The notes beneath the pieces were generated by a model that saw only the letters and a program-made list of their open reading frames with translations, was not told the DNA's origin and ran no database searches. The translations under genes were made by a program, and so were the position numbers. Positions 50,956 through 61,832 of a stretch of DNA of 64,000 nt are shown here, in pieces. This DNA is from JBEBVQ01 sp037190845 (GTDB taxonomy: Bacteria > Bacteroidota > Bacteroidia > Chitinophagales > Chitinophagaceae), in the NCBI GenBank assembly GCA_037190845.1, contig JBBCJI010000031.1, positions 1-64,000 of the forward strand, read 5' to 3'. Numbering within the stretch: position 1 is the stretch's first letter; the number at the start of each line of letters is the position of its first letter.

Positions 50956-51766
50956 CGGAGGTTGGGTTGTGGAACATAATTACAGAAACAAGGCGGTGGA
51001 TATCGCTGCCGGGTTCCGTTGTTTCCAGTATGTGTGCTTTTACCTGGCCGGCAATGGCCATTAATCCGTTTTCCGTATCGTAAAACAGGGCATGTAATTT
51101 CCCGTCAGCCTGCTTTTTTACTTCGACGGCAGCGTTTACTGCTTCGTTTTTCTGCTGCATATCATGTGAGAGTGTTTGCAGCGCTTCGGGAGTTGCATCC
51201 GGTTCAGGCGTGTAGGCTTCGAGTGTTTTGAGTTTGCCGGCGAGATCGGCCAGGGCATCTGCCTGTATTTTGTACCATTCGCGGTGTGTAAGCCGTGATG
51301 CATTTTCTTCTGTGGTGGTTGTGTTGCCCGCAGATGTGCTCTGTACCGCCGCATGTTTTACCCTGCTGAAGGAGCGCAACCGCTGTATCTCTTCAAGAAA
51401 CGGGGGCGGCTTGGGTCTTTCCCGTTTTGCCCATTCCTCCCGCGGCATTTTGCGGAGCGCTTCCATTTCTGCCTGGGTTGGCCGGGGAGGCGGTGGGATT
51501 GCTTTCAGGATCAGTTTTGCCCGTCTTTGGGTCTCACGGTCGAGCGTACTCCTTTCGCCGGAGGCTTTGAGGTATTCTATCGTCTGTTCCCTGTTTTCTT
51601 TGATGCCCTGCAGCACCTGCTCTTTCAGTTTATTGAGCGCTGTCAGCTTCAGTTTTGTACCGGAGGGCTTATAGTTTTTCCCGAGCGCTTCACATTGCCG
51701 GATGAGTTTTTCAAAACCGGCCAGATTCATCCGGTAGGCTGTATCTGTTTTTTGTGCGGTAGTCAT
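50948..51766 (-). CDS. Unrecognised 272-residue helical protein
   Basis: No family recognised. Predominantly helical and charged: LIRQCEALGKNYKPSGTKLKLT at the N-terminus, a proline-rich stretch (KAIPPPPRPTQAEME, RPKPPPFLEEI at about 93-125), and a long C-terminal helix (LKTLEAYTP ... MQQKNEAVNAAVEVKKQADGKLHALFYD). No signal peptide or membrane segment. Its 3' end overlaps the convergent gene at 50050. It is transcribed away from the Tc toxin gene from the shared 461-base spacer, which could let both respond to one regulator. Confidence 0.6.
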   Translation of the reverse strand: MTTAQKTDTAYRMNLAGFEKLIRQCEALGKNYKPSGTKLKLTALNKLKEQVLQGIKENREQTIEYLKASGERSTLDRETQRRAKLILKAIPPPPRPTQAEMEALRKMPREEWAKRERPKPPPFLEEIQRLRSFSRVKHAAVQSTSAGNTTTTEENASRLTHREWYKIQADALADLAGKLKTLEAYTPEPDATPEALQTLSHDMQQKNEAVNAAVEVKKQADGKLHALFYDTENGLMAIAGQVKAHILETTEPGSDIHRLVSVIMFHNPTSAT

Positions 51767-52227
51767 AAGCTGCAGGTTTTATGATGAGGGATATGACGAG
51801 ATATATAACACTATTTTTCGTGTTGGGTATGCTAATGTAACATTTTTTATCAAATGCAGTTTTGTTTTTTATTTAAAATGGTTAATTAATTATTATTTAT
51901 TCATTTTATTTTTTATCCGGATTATTTTTTTACATCTCGTTTTACTTTTTAGTTTTTTTGTTTGTATATTGCTGTTATATCCGGAAGATATAGATCTTCC
52001 CAGGATTCCGATCTTAGAGGTTCATCCCGGAACAAAGACTGTTATGAAGGGGGATGTGAAAAAGACTTGCTGCAGTCCGGACATGCCGGAATAAAGAGGG
52101 TCGCTACATAGTTGCGCGCGGGTTTACGCCTGCTGTATTACCTGTTGATTTTTACAGAAAACAAGAAGGCTTTACGGCATCCTGTTTTGGCATATAAAAT
52201 ATCCTTCACTTCAATAAAAGCAGTCTT
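51767..52227. other. AT-rich divergent spacer upstream of the Tc toxin genes
   Basis: 461 bases with no gene. Residues 51840-51990 are strikingly AT-rich (runs such as TTTTATTTTTTATCC and AGTTTTTTTG), as expected of a promoter and possibly a nucleoid-protein-bound silenced region. No promoter with both boxes at consensus spacing could be fixed. A long leader of some 200 bases precedes the toxin ATG. Confidence 0.5.
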
Positions 52228-55200
52228 ATGGCTATTATTCATATTAACGGTTTGCTCCGGGAAAAAGACACGCAAAGACCCATGCCGGGTATGTATGTTG
52301 AGATTTATGGGAGTGGTACGCCGGTTAATCAGCAGTTCTGGGTAGGCGGTGGAAAGTCGGATGAAGATGGTAGTTTCTCTATTTTTCTGAGAGAGGATAC
52401 GTATCCTGCAATTGAAGTACCGTCTCCGTCGAATCCGTTGACTCTGGTAGTATTTTATGGGGATCATGTGATCCATACAGAGAGTATTACGTCGGTCTAT
52501 CCCGATATTCAGGTGCCTACACAGCATTATAATTTCTATTACTATTATTATTACGGCAATGGTAGTGCGCCGATAGACCCGACGCATGGGCGGACGGAAG
52601 ATTTGTTTTTTGTTATTGAGGGGCAGGTTACAGATAGAGATGGCAGAGGAATATCATATGTTCGTTTAAATGCTTATGCGAAGGGTTTTCGTTCGAAAAA
52701 TATTATATGTCGAGCCTACCCGGATGTTGATGGGTTCTATTCTATGAAAATTGCCTTTTTAAGTCTGGAGGCAGGTTGGGCAAAAGCCAGAAATCTTGTT
52801 ATAGAAGTTGATGACGGATGGATGACAGCATTAGCAGAATCGCGGGATATACTTGAGTTTCCCTCGATACAGCGCGTAGATCTGCAGCTTGATCATGAAA
52901 GTTTATATCTATCTGATTATGATGAGTTGTATAATAGGATTTTTTTTGCAACATCAGAAGATCCTTGGATATTTCCATTCACAGAGTTTGCAACAATTAC
53001 TACTACCGGAGATAACAGGGAATCACAATATATTGCTCGTGCTATAAACCGGGATGAGGCATCTGTTATTGCATTTGTTCGCTCCTGGGCACGAGCAAAT
53101 GATGAAGGGTGGGCTTATTCGGATGTACATATAGGGGCATTTTTTGCTATTCTGAAGGCTGGGGTTATTGATGACCGGGATGCAATATTTAGTCTGAGTA
53201 GGGAGCGATTGACAGAGATATGGAATGACGCCATACAGAAAAAGATAATTAGCGATTATATAGAAGCATATATTCCGACCCTGTTACTGGATTTCGGAAA
53301 TGTATTGGGAAATATTACCGCGGATGTTGAAATAGAGGAAGAGGGTATTACATTATCTGATTACTTCTCCGGTGTTTATATAGAAGATACTTTTGGCGAT
53401 TACCTTCAGTTCCTTTCAACATATGAAGGGGATGATGTAACGCAATTCTGGGATAGTTTCCGTATTTCGTTAGAAGATTCTGGGTATTTGGCAGATGAGC
53501 TGCAGCGAAAATTTCAGATTGCAGCCATAACGGGCTACCAACCTGCTATGGCTAACGAACTGGATACTCATGTAGACGGGCATGTATGGGTAGCTGCAAA
53601 ATTGGATATAGCCGGTTGGACCAGTATGATCAATACTGCTGGTGGTTCATCTGCGGTACCGCGGGTGATATTTGATCATTCGAGTACTCCGGTAGAAGAT
53701 TATGCTGAAAGGCTCAAATTCATATCTCAGGATACCTTCCCGGGAGGTGCGCTTGTGGGGCAGTTGCAAGGCCCTGATGGTTATTTGCTGATTCCCGACG
53801 CGCCAACCCGGTGGGAGGTAGATGCCTTCCTGAGTACGAACCCGCATTTCGATTTCCGTACCGCCAGTGTGGATGACATCAACGCTGAAAATTACGACTT
53901 ATCCTATGTTTCTGATGTGAATGTAGTTATTGAAGCATTGATCCCTTTCCAGGCTGTTTCCCGTATTGCCAATGCCCGCGTTGATGCAGTGACGGCCATG
54001 ATGCTGGACGGATTGAATTCTGCCGGCGCTGTTATGACGCTTTCGGCGGATGTATTTGTAAACCAGTACAGTGTTGCGCTTGGCGGGAATGAGCAGGCTC
54101 GCGGAGCATATAACCTGGCAGGGAAAATAAACGGCTTGAGCGTGGCGACTGCAACTGATTTTTCCCTGATCGGAAACGGACCAAGCTGGACATGGACGGT
54201 AAACCCGGTAGATCCGGCTGTCGCCAATCCGGATCTGTCGACACTCTTCGGCAGCCTGGAGCAATGCGGCTGTGCCGAGTGCATGTCTGTGTACAGTGCG
54301 GGGGCTTATTTTGTGGATATACTCAACTTTATCAAACAGAAGGGCGATGCGGATGAGAATCCCTATAAAGAATTAACCCGGCGCAGGCCTGATCTGGAGT
54401 ATATAGATATTACCTGTAAGAATGCCAATACAGTGCTCCCTTATATAGACCTGCTGAATGAACGGCTGGAGGTGCTTATCCTGGAGCCGTTTAACCCACC
54501 ACCTACGCCGCCACCTCCACCGCCGCCACCTCCTGTTTACGATATTCCGAACTCTTATCAGACAACAGGTACTGCCGCTAATCTTGCAGCCTATCCGGAG
54601 CATATGAAACGTACTTCCGGCGATAACCACGAATATGTGGCAGTATATGAAAATGTATATGATGATATACTGAAGAATGCTATTTACCCGTTAAATCTTC
54701 CCTTTAACCTGCCGCTGGAAGAAGCAAGGGTGTATCTGCAGCATCTGGGCTACAGCCGGCTGAGACTGATGGATCTGCTCCGGCCTATGGGCGGTTCTGT
54801 ACCGGATACGGGTATAACGGATTACAATTATTATACGGAATCTGCAGGGATGTCTAAGGAAATGGCGGATATTATCAGTACGCCGGGTGCTCCGGATCTT
54901 TATCCGTTCTATGGTTTTGACAATGATAATCCTGTTGTATTCCTCAGCCCTACCGATAGTTCTCAGAAACTGACAGGCGCCTGGGATGAATTGTTGCGCG
55001 GGGATATATCCGGTGCGAATAATGGAGGACTGGATGTGCTCCTGTATGTGCTGGATATTTCTTTTAAGGAGTTGATGCAATTATTATATACGGATACGCT
55101 CAATAAAGAGCATGGGGGCACAAGATACGTAGATGTATATGCCCGGGATGGCGAACCGTTAGAAACCTGTGTGCTGCGTGAATTAAGGTTGCGAATAATC

Positions 55201-58200
55201 GGCGGCTATAGTGATGATTTTTTTGACAAGCTGCACCGTTTTGTACGACTGTGGAAAGCTACAGGTATCGGCATTTATGAGCTGGATGTATTACTACGTG
55301 CTTTTGGCGTGGAAGACATCAGTAATATTGACGCGCTCTATAAAAACCTGATGCGCGCTATCCACCTGGCCCGTAAGCTGAATATACCGGTGGAATGCTT
55401 TGCTACCTGGTGGGCGGTAATGGATACAAACCATTATGTCAATTATAACAGTGACCGGCAGGATCCGTTGCCTTCCGTATACGACCGTTTCTTCCGCAGC
55501 AAAAGTAATCCCAGGGACACGACGTTTGACCTCAGCCAGCTTACATCCAAAAAATACGGTGCGCATCTGAGCGGTATTATCGCTGCATGTCGTATCAGCG
55601 AAGAAGACCTGAAGCTATTGATGGGGTTGAAGGCACTGAATATATCCCTTGAGGCAGATATGACACTTGTGGGGCTTACCCAAATCTTCGGTGTGGCAAC
55701 GGTGTGTAATGCACTGAAGATAAAAGCGCAGGATTTTATCCGTTTCTGCCAGTTGTGCAAAATAGATTACGGGAAAGTGCTGGCAGCTCCGACGGCTACA
55801 CATGCTGATACACAAATGGGCCACCTGGAACAACTGCTCAGTTATGCCGAAATGCTGGGCAGTTCCGGATTTTCGCTTGATGATGTACGATACATGCTGC
55901 TCGACAAGGATGAACAGAAAATCTATACCCCGGAGGAAAAGGTGGTGCAGCCTTTTTATGAAGGCGTTCGTGCCGAGCTGCAGAAGGAATATGTGGATAC
56001 GTCTGCACTGAGTCCGCTAACGGATGCAGATAAGATCAAGGCGATAAAAGATATGCTGAAAAATATAATCATACAGCATTATGCGGCGCAGTTTAGCATA
56101 CAGGCAGATACCGTAGTGTTTTTGCTGAAAGATCTTTTCGAGATTGGCTATGATCATACAGGTAATGGTAGTTATACAGGTAAAGAGGTGCTTGATGCCC
56201 TGATTGATCCTGACTTTATCTTCTCGGAATATGATTTCTCTACAGGGGGGATTGAGGATGCGATGTCGGTGGCTGCTCCCGGAAAGCCTTATGTTAACTT
56301 ATTTCACCTTTACCCGCTCTATTACCGGATGAACAAAATGGCGCTGCTGTTCACGCTCACCGGTGTGCGGAAAGAAGAGATCAGGCTGCTTCAGGAATAT
56401 TGTGACGAAGCTGAACTGGATGTGCCGGATCTGTGTGATTATCCCTACACGGGAGAGGATGATATAACAGAAGCGAAAGACCTTTTTGTCAGGTTGATGC
56501 GGTATATACGCTGGGTTACGGCGCGCAGGCGTCTGGCGCTTACACCGGAACTGTTGAGACAACTGGCAGAAACCACACTCACGGGTACGAAAGCACAATG
56601 GGTCGCATTGGTCGTGCAAATTACACAATGGGCAGATGCGCAGGTTACAGACCTTGTCGGCGCTGTAGGAACACTTACATCCGCCGGTATTTTGCAGGTT
56701 GCGTTCAGGGGAAATTTCAAAGATCCGTACATCCTGCTGCGTATGGCGGATATCTTCGCTGCATCAGCGAAGATTGGCCTCTTACCGCAGCAGATCAACG
56801 ACGTGCTGCAAAGCAACCTGGTAATGACGGACGCCCGCCGTGTACGTATGGCTGCCCGTTCCAAATATGACGAAGCCGCATGGATGAAAGTGGCCAAACC
56901 ACTGCAGGATCCGCTGCGGGAAAAGCAACGGAAAGCGATGGTATCCTATCTGCTCACCAAACCGGATAAGGATAAAGGAAAGATATGGCGTACAGAGAAC
57001 GACCTGTATGCCTGGCTGCTGATGGATGTGGAAATGCAGCCCTGTACGATGACTTCAAGGATACGGCTGGCGCTCAGCTCTGTACAGTTGTACATGGACC
57101 GGGTGATCATGAACCTGGAATATTATAAACAAGATATTACAGAGCCCCTTGTTAAATTGGCCCCGGCAGATATTACCCAGTGGAAGAGCTGGCGGAAGTG
57201 GTACCGTATCTGGGAAGCCAACCGGAAGGTATTCCTCTACCCGGAAAACTGGATCGAGCCGGAACTGCGGGATAATAAAACACCGTTCTTCAAAGACCTG
57301 GAGACCCAGTTGCTACAGGATGAGCTGAACGAAACCACCGCTAACAACGCCTATCTCGCCTATCTTGAAAAGCTGGATGAAGTAGCGCGGCTGGAGCCGG
57401 TAACTGCTTACCATGAAAAAGACAGGACGGCCGGTATTGATGTGCTGCATGTCGTCTCCCGTACCTATGGAGATGCCCCTGTGTATTATTACCGCAAATT
57501 CGTTGACGGCGAATGGACTGCATGGGAACCCATGAACATTGAGCCGAAAAGTGATCATATAACACTCGTTGTGTGGAACCGGCGACTGATTGTGCTGTGG
57601 CTTGATTTCATGGAAAAGCAGCTTGATGACGCTTCGGGAAGGATATATATCAGGCAATTGGCACATAGAAGGAACACTGAATATAATAATGGTATAGGTA
57701 CTTGGTCCAATACAGTTGTACTCCACGACCCAATGAAATTTAATCATATACTTGACATAGGATATGGTAACCGTTTTCCTGTTTTATGGATGAGGGATGA
57801 ATTAGTTGACATATCAGAAGGATTGTATAATAATGATATGTCTAAAGAAGATGCTCAGGGTAAATTGTTGAAAGGGTGGGGTATCCGGATTAACTGGTCG
57901 GAATATAAAGACAGAAAGTGGACTGCTCCCCAGATTGGCAGTGATGTTATGGAAATGTACCCCTGGGCATTTAGAATTACCAAAAAGGCGGAATTGAACC
58001 TCCAGGGGACGTATGTTGAGAAATGGAAAGCAATATCAGACCTGATCCGGAAGCAAAAAGATTTAAGCGTCAATGATCTGTTCAAAAACCGGATGTATTT
58101 GTACCCTACGTTTGGACCGAACAACAGTCTGGTGATCCAGGTTATGGTCGCGGCTGCATTTGACGAGTTGGCTACCAATATATATACATTCCGGTTTGAT

Positions 58201-61200
58201 TATCCCGGTGCAGATCCTATAACGGTGCGGAACGTAGTATCTACCCAGATTGCGCAGTCTATGATGTCGCCGGCAAATACTGTGATGAACCTTATGAAGT
58301 TTGTGGAGACACCCTACGGATCATACGGACATCTGGCTGTTTCTGAGTATAAGGATAAGCCGGGTCAGGACCGGTCTTATTATCCTATTGGCGGTACTGA
58401 CAGCTTAAGCGGATATTCAGACCGGGAAGAGGTGACCAGCGGATCTATTTTCGGAAATACTCCGAATGGCCCTTTCCGTATTACCGCAAAGGCAAATATG
58501 GATTGGGGCAGGAATCCTTTGTATAACCATTTTTTCTTTGAAGACGATAAGCATCTTTTTTTCTTATACAGGGAATCTGTTCTTAGTGCCTCCTCCGGTG
58601 TAAACAGTACTATGTCGCAACCTGCGCTGACGAGTGTAGCACAGCTGGCTTCCAGCTATCAATCTAACTTTGTAGGGCCTGCTACCGGGCAAGCCGGAGC
58701 AGAAGGCACTGATGGCGTTTCGTTTCCGACATCTACTGCCGGACGATATAATACGCCAAAGCCCGTATATCATGTACGCACTTTTTATCATGCCCATGTG
58801 AATAAATTTATACGGGAGCTGAATCTGTATGGTATAGACGGGTTGCTTAAAATAAACATGCAGGTACAGACAGACACGATGGATTTTGATAATGTTTATG
58901 ATCCTTCAGAGCTGGTACATCTGCCGTATCCTACAGATAAGGTGGCATTTGATTATAGTGATGCTTATTCTACCTACAACTGGGAACTGTTCTACCACAT
59001 ACCCATGCTGATCGCACAGCGGCTGAGTGAAAACCAACAGTTTGAGCAGGCCCAGAAATGGTATCATTATGTATTTGATCCGACGAATAATACCGATGCT
59101 TCGGGGAGTGTAAGCACCACCAAACAACGTTTCTGGAAATGCCGCCCCCTGTACGACCAGGCAGGAGAAAAGATAGAGACGCTGACTGATATGATGGCGT
59201 ATATCAATAAATACAGCGACCAGGTGACGAAATGGGAGAAGAATCCGTTCAGTCCGCATGTAATCGCCCGGATGCGTCTGCTGGCCTATATGAAGAACAC
59301 GGTGATGAAGTACCTGGACAACCTGATCGCCTGGGGCGACCAGCTATTCCGGCGGGATACCATAGAGTCGCTCAATGAGGCTACACAATTGTATATTCTC
59401 GCTTCCAATATTTTGGGGCGGCGTCCTGAGTCTATGCCTGCCCTTACTGTACCTGTGATCCAGAATTTTATTGATTTGGACAATGCCGGTCTCGACCGCT
59501 TCTCAAATGCAGCGGTGAAAATAGAACGGTTTATAGGCAGAAATGTCTTGCCAACAGGAGGGGGGAGTGGAGAAGTGCCTAAGATGAAGTACTTCTGCCT
59601 GCCGCAGAATGACAAGTTGATGGGATACTGGGATACTGTGGCAGACCGGCTGTTCAAGATCCGCAATTGTATGAACATTGAAGGAGTGATCCGGCAGCTT
59701 CCGCTCTTCGACCCGCCGATAGACCCGGCTATGCTGGTACGGGCCGCTGCGGCCGGGATAGACACGGGAGCTGTGATGGACTCTATTGCCGGTATTGGTA
59801 TGCCGCATTATCGTTTCAGCTACATCGTGCAAAAAGCCAATGAAGTCTGTGCAGACGTAAAGGCTCTTGGCGCAGCCCTGCTGGCGGCGCTTGAGAAGAA
59901 AGATGCGGAAGGTCTCGCATTACTCCGCTCAGGCCATGAAATTAAGTTGCTGGAGCAGGTGAAGACGATTCGTGAAGCACAGGTACAGGAATCAGAACAG
60001 ACCATCGAAGCGCTGAAGAAAACACGTGAGGTGACGGATATCCGCTATAAATATTATACCTCTCGTGTTAAAATGAATACAGGCGAGCAACAGCACCTGA
60101 AATCGCTTGAAGACGGACTGAACCTGCAGATTAAACAGACTGTAACAGAAGGGATTGCAGGAGCTTTGGCTCTTATCCCGAACATCCATCTGCAAGTACC
60201 GGGGGCGGGAACCAGTATTGGTGGCATGCACTTCTCAACAATGGTAAGGGCTGCTGCTACAGTATTAAATGTAAAAGCGGTTATGAATAATGCCAAAGGT
60301 TCGATGGCATTGACCAAAGCCGGCTACGAACGCCGCCAGGACGACTGGGACTTCCAGGCCGAGAGCGCGCTGAAAGAGCTGGAGCAGATCGATAAGCAGA
60401 TAATCGGCGCCGAGATCCGGCTGAGCATTGCGCAGAAAGAGCTGGACAGCCAGACGATGCAGATCGAGAACAGCCGGGAGACGGATGCCTACATGCGCAG
60501 CAAGTACACCAACCAGGAGCTATACAACTGGATGATCGGGCAGATCGCCACGGTATACTTCCAGAGCTACCAGCTTGCTTTTGACATCGCCAAGAAGGCC
60601 GAGATGTGCTTCACGCAGGAATTGCCCGAGCCGTTGTATAAGATGCCGGCAAAAGGGCTGATACAATTCGGGTATTGGGACAGCCTGCGTAAAGGGCTGA
60701 TGAGCGGCGAAAAGCTGCAGTACGACCTGCGGAAGATGGAAGCCGTGTATATAGAGAACAACAAGCGCCAGTTGGAAATGACCAAGCATGTATCCCTGGC
60801 GTTATTGGATGCAGAAGCATTACTCAGCCTGAAGAATAATGGTACCTGCCATATTGATATACCTGAGGCGCTCTTTGATCTTGATTACCCGGGTCAGTAT
60901 ATGCGCCGGATTAAATCTGTCAGTATTTCGATTCCCTGTGTGACAGGACCCTATACAACTGTTAGCTGTATGCTGTTCCAGACCAGCAGCAAATACCGGT
61001 GGGATGGCACTAACCCCGGAAGTACCGCCGGTTATCCTGAGACGGGGGTTAACGATCAGCGATTTAAAAAGTTCACCGGAGGCGATTCCGTTGCTACCAG
61101 CAGTGCACAAAACGACAACGGGGTATTCGAGCTTAACTTCAGAGATGAGCGTTACCTGCCTTTTGAAGGAAGTGGTGCGATCAGTAACTGGACACTGGTG

Positions 61201-61821
61201 ATGCCCAGCAAAAACAGACAGTTTGATTATGATACGATACAGGATGTAATTATTCATATAAAGTATACTGCGGAATATAATAGTTTATTGAAAGGGACTG
61301 TGGAAAACTACCTGGAGGAGCTGCTTGCTGATCCGGACGTGAACTATCCTGCATTCTTCAGCCTGAAGCATGATTTCCCGGATGCCTGGGCCGCCGGATT
61401 TGAAGGACAGGTCATTCCGCCTGTGACAGGGCAGGGTCTGCCACTTACTATTCCGGTCAGCCGTAGTATGTATCCCGAATATGCGCAGCGGAAGGAGATC
61501 GGTATTTCCAAACTGATCTTTGTACTGCGGCCGGGAATTCTGGTAAGTACGTCAACAGAATTTTATATACAGGTGAATAATGAGACTCCTTTGCCACTTA
61601 CATATTTGCCTCAGCCTGCGCCTCCCGCTCCCCCGGTTGTCCCTTATATGAATGAGACAGCGGTGACAGTTGTATTACCGGAGGATACAAGCCCGGAAGA
61701 GATCAGCCTGAAACTGTATAAGAAGCTGATCCCGGGTGGTGAAAATCCTTATGTCGAGATCGCACCAGAGGATATTCAGGATTTCTTTATGATCACAGTG
61801 TATTCATTGACGGAGATGTAA
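52228..61821 (+). CDS. Tc toxin A subunit (TcA, TcdA/TccA-like)
   Basis: 3197 residues, longer than TcdA1-like proteins (about 2500). The N-terminus carries two transthyretin-like/carboxypeptidase regulatory domains (1-100 and about 125-215: EGQVTDRDGRGISYVRL), absent from classical TcA. From about 640 there is an SpvA/VRP1-like region (CGCAECMSVYSAGAYFVDIL at about 678), then a proline run (about 756-772), the alpha-helical shell (800-1700), neuraminidase-like/receptor-binding parts (about 1730-2280), coiled coil and pore-forming segment (about 2530-2800) and a TcB-binding C-terminus (from about 2830, IDIPEALFDLDYPGQYMRRI). The pentamer forms a translocation channel. No classical signal peptide. 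TcB begins 11 bases downstream. Confidence 0.9.
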   Translation: MAIIHINGLLREKDTQRPMPGMYVEIYGSGTPVNQQFWVGGGKSDEDGSFSIFLREDTYPAIEVPSPSNPLTLVVFYGDHVIHTESITSVYPDIQVPTQHYNFYYYYYYGNGSAPIDPTHGRTEDLFFVIEGQVTDRDGRGISYVRLNAYAKGFRSKNIICRAYPDVDGFYSMKIAFLSLEAGWAKARNLVIEVDDGWMTALAESRDILEFPSIQRVDLQLDHESLYLSDYDELYNRIFFATSEDPWIFPFTEFATITTTGDNRESQYIARAINRDEASVIAFVRSWARANDEGWAYSDVHIGAFFAILKAGVIDDRDAIFSLSRERLTEIWNDAIQKKIISDYIEAYIPTLLLDFGNVLGNITADVEIEEEGITLSDYFSGVYIEDTFGDYLQFLSTYEGDDVTQFWDSFRISLEDSGYLADELQRKFQIAAITGYQPAMANELDTHVDGHVWVAAKLDIAGWTSMINTAGGSSAVPRVIFDHSSTPVEDYAERLKFISQDTFPGGALVGQLQGPDGYLLIPDAPTRWEVDAFLSTNPHFDFRTASVDDINAENYDLSYVSDVNVVIEALIPFQAVSRIANARVDAVTAMMLDGLNSAGAVMTLSADVFVNQYSVALGGNEQARGAYNLAGKINGLSVATATDFSLIGNGPSWTWTVNPVDPAVANPDLSTLFGSLEQCGCAECMSVYSAGAYFVDILNFIKQKGDADENPYKELTRRRPDLEYIDITCKNANTVLPYIDLLNERLEVLILEPFNPPPTPPPPPPPPPVYDIPNSYQTTGTAANLAAYPEHMKRTSGDNHEYVAVYENVYDDILKNAIYPLNLPFNLPLEEARVYLQHLGYSRLRLMDLLRPMGGSVPDTGITDYNYYTESAGMSKEMADIISTPGAPDLYPFYGFDNDNPVVFLSPTDSSQKLTGAWDELLRGDISGANNGGLDVLLYVLDISFKELMQLLYTDTLNKEHGGTRYVDVYARDGEPLETCVLRELRLRIIGGYSDDFFDKLHRFVRLWKATGIGIYELDVLLRAFGVEDISNIDALYKNLMRAIHLARKLNIPVECFATWWAVMDTNHYVNYNSDRQDPLPSVYDRFFRSKSNPRDTTFDLSQLTSKKYGAHLSGIIAACRISEEDLKLLMGLKALNISLEADMTLVGLTQIFGVATVCNALKIKAQDFIRFCQLCKIDYGKVLAAPTATHADTQMGHLEQLLSYAEMLGSSGFSLDDVRYMLLDKDEQKIYTPEEKVVQPFYEGVRAELQKEYVDTSALSPLTDADKIKAIKDMLKNIIIQHYAAQFSIQADTVVFLLKDLFEIGYDHTGNGSYTGKEVLDALIDPDFIFSEYDFSTGGIEDAMSVAAPGKPYVNLFHLYPLYYRMNKMALLFTLTGVRKEEIRLLQEYCDEAELDVPDLCDYPYTGEDDITEAKDLFVRLMRYIRWVTARRRLALTPELLRQLAETTLTGTKAQWVALVVQITQWADAQVTDLVGAVGTLTSAGILQVAFRGNFKDPYILLRMADIFAASAKIGLLPQQINDVLQSNLVMTDARRVRMAARSKYDEAAWMKVAKPLQDPLREKQRKAMVSYLLTKPDKDKGKIWRTENDLYAWLLMDVEMQPCTMTSRIRLALSSVQLYMDRVIMNLEYYKQDITEPLVKLAPADITQWKSWRKWYRIWEANRKVFLYPENWIEPELRDNKTPFFKDLETQLLQDELNETTANNAYLAYLEKLDEVARLEPVTAYHEKDRTAGIDVLHVVSRTYGDAPVYYYRKFVDGEWTAWEPMNIEPKSDHITLVVWNRRLIVLWLDFMEKQLDDASGRIYIRQLAHRRNTEYNNGIGTWSNTVVLHDPMKFNHILDIGYGNRFPVLWMRDELVDISEGLYNNDMSKEDAQGKLLKGWGIRINWSEYKDRKWTAPQIGSDVMEMYPWAFRITKKAELNLQGTYVEKWKAISDLIRKQKDLSVNDLFKNRMYLYPTFGPNNSLVIQVMVAAAFDELATNIYTFRFDYPGADPITVRNVVSTQIAQSMMSPANTVMNLMKFVETPYGSYGHLAVSEYKDKPGQDRSYYPIGGTDSLSGYSDREEVTSGSIFGNTPNGPFRITAKANMDWGRNPLYNHFFFEDDKHLFFLYRESVLSASSGVNSTMSQPALTSVAQLASSYQSNFVGPATGQAGAEGTDGVSFPTSTAGRYNTPKPVYHVRTFYHAHVNKFIRELNLYGIDGLLKINMQVQTDTMDFDNVYDPSELVHLPYPTDKVAFDYSDAYSTYNWELFYHIPMLIAQRLSENQQFEQAQKWYHYVFDPTNNTDASGSVSTTKQRFWKCRPLYDQAGEKIETLTDMMAYINKYSDQVTKWEKNPFSPHVIARMRLLAYMKNTVMKYLDNLIAWGDQLFRRDTIESLNEATQLYILASNILGRRPESMPALTVPVIQNFIDLDNAGLDRFSNAAVKIERFIGRNVLPTGGGSGEVPKMKYFCLPQNDKLMGYWDTVADRLFKIRNCMNIEGVIRQLPLFDPPIDPAMLVRAAAAGIDTGAVMDSIAGIGMPHYRFSYIVQKANEVCADVKALGAALLAALEKKDAEGLALLRSGHEIKLLEQVKTIREAQVQESEQTIEALKKTREVTDIRYKYYTSRVKMNTGEQQHLKSLEDGLNLQIKQTVTEGIAGALALIPNIHLQVPGAGTSIGGMHFSTMVRAAATVLNVKAVMNNAKGSMALTKAGYERRQDDWDFQAESALKELEQIDKQIIGAEIRLSIAQKELDSQTMQIENSRETDAYMRSKYTNQELYNWMIGQIATVYFQSYQLAFDIAKKAEMCFTQELPEPLYKMPAKGLIQFGYWDSLRKGLMSGEKLQYDLRKMEAVYIENNKRQLEMTKHVSLALLDAEALLSLKNNGTCHIDIPEALFDLDYPGQYMRRIKSVSISIPCVTGPYTTVSCMLFQTSSKYRWDGTNPGSTAGYPETGVNDQRFKKFTGGDSVATSSAQNDNGVFELNFRDERYLPFEGSGAISNWTLVMPSKNRQFDYDTIQDVIIHIKYTAEYNSLLKGTVENYLEELLADPDVNYPAFFSLKHDFPDAWAAGFEGQVIPPVTGQGLPLTIPVSRSMYPEYAQRKEIGISKLIFVLRPGILVSTSTEFYIQVNNETPLPLTYLPQPAPPAPPVVPYMNETAVTVVLPEDTSPEEISLKLYKKLIPGGENPYVEIAPEDIQDFFMITVYSLTEM

Positions 61822-61832
61822 CCACGTATCAC

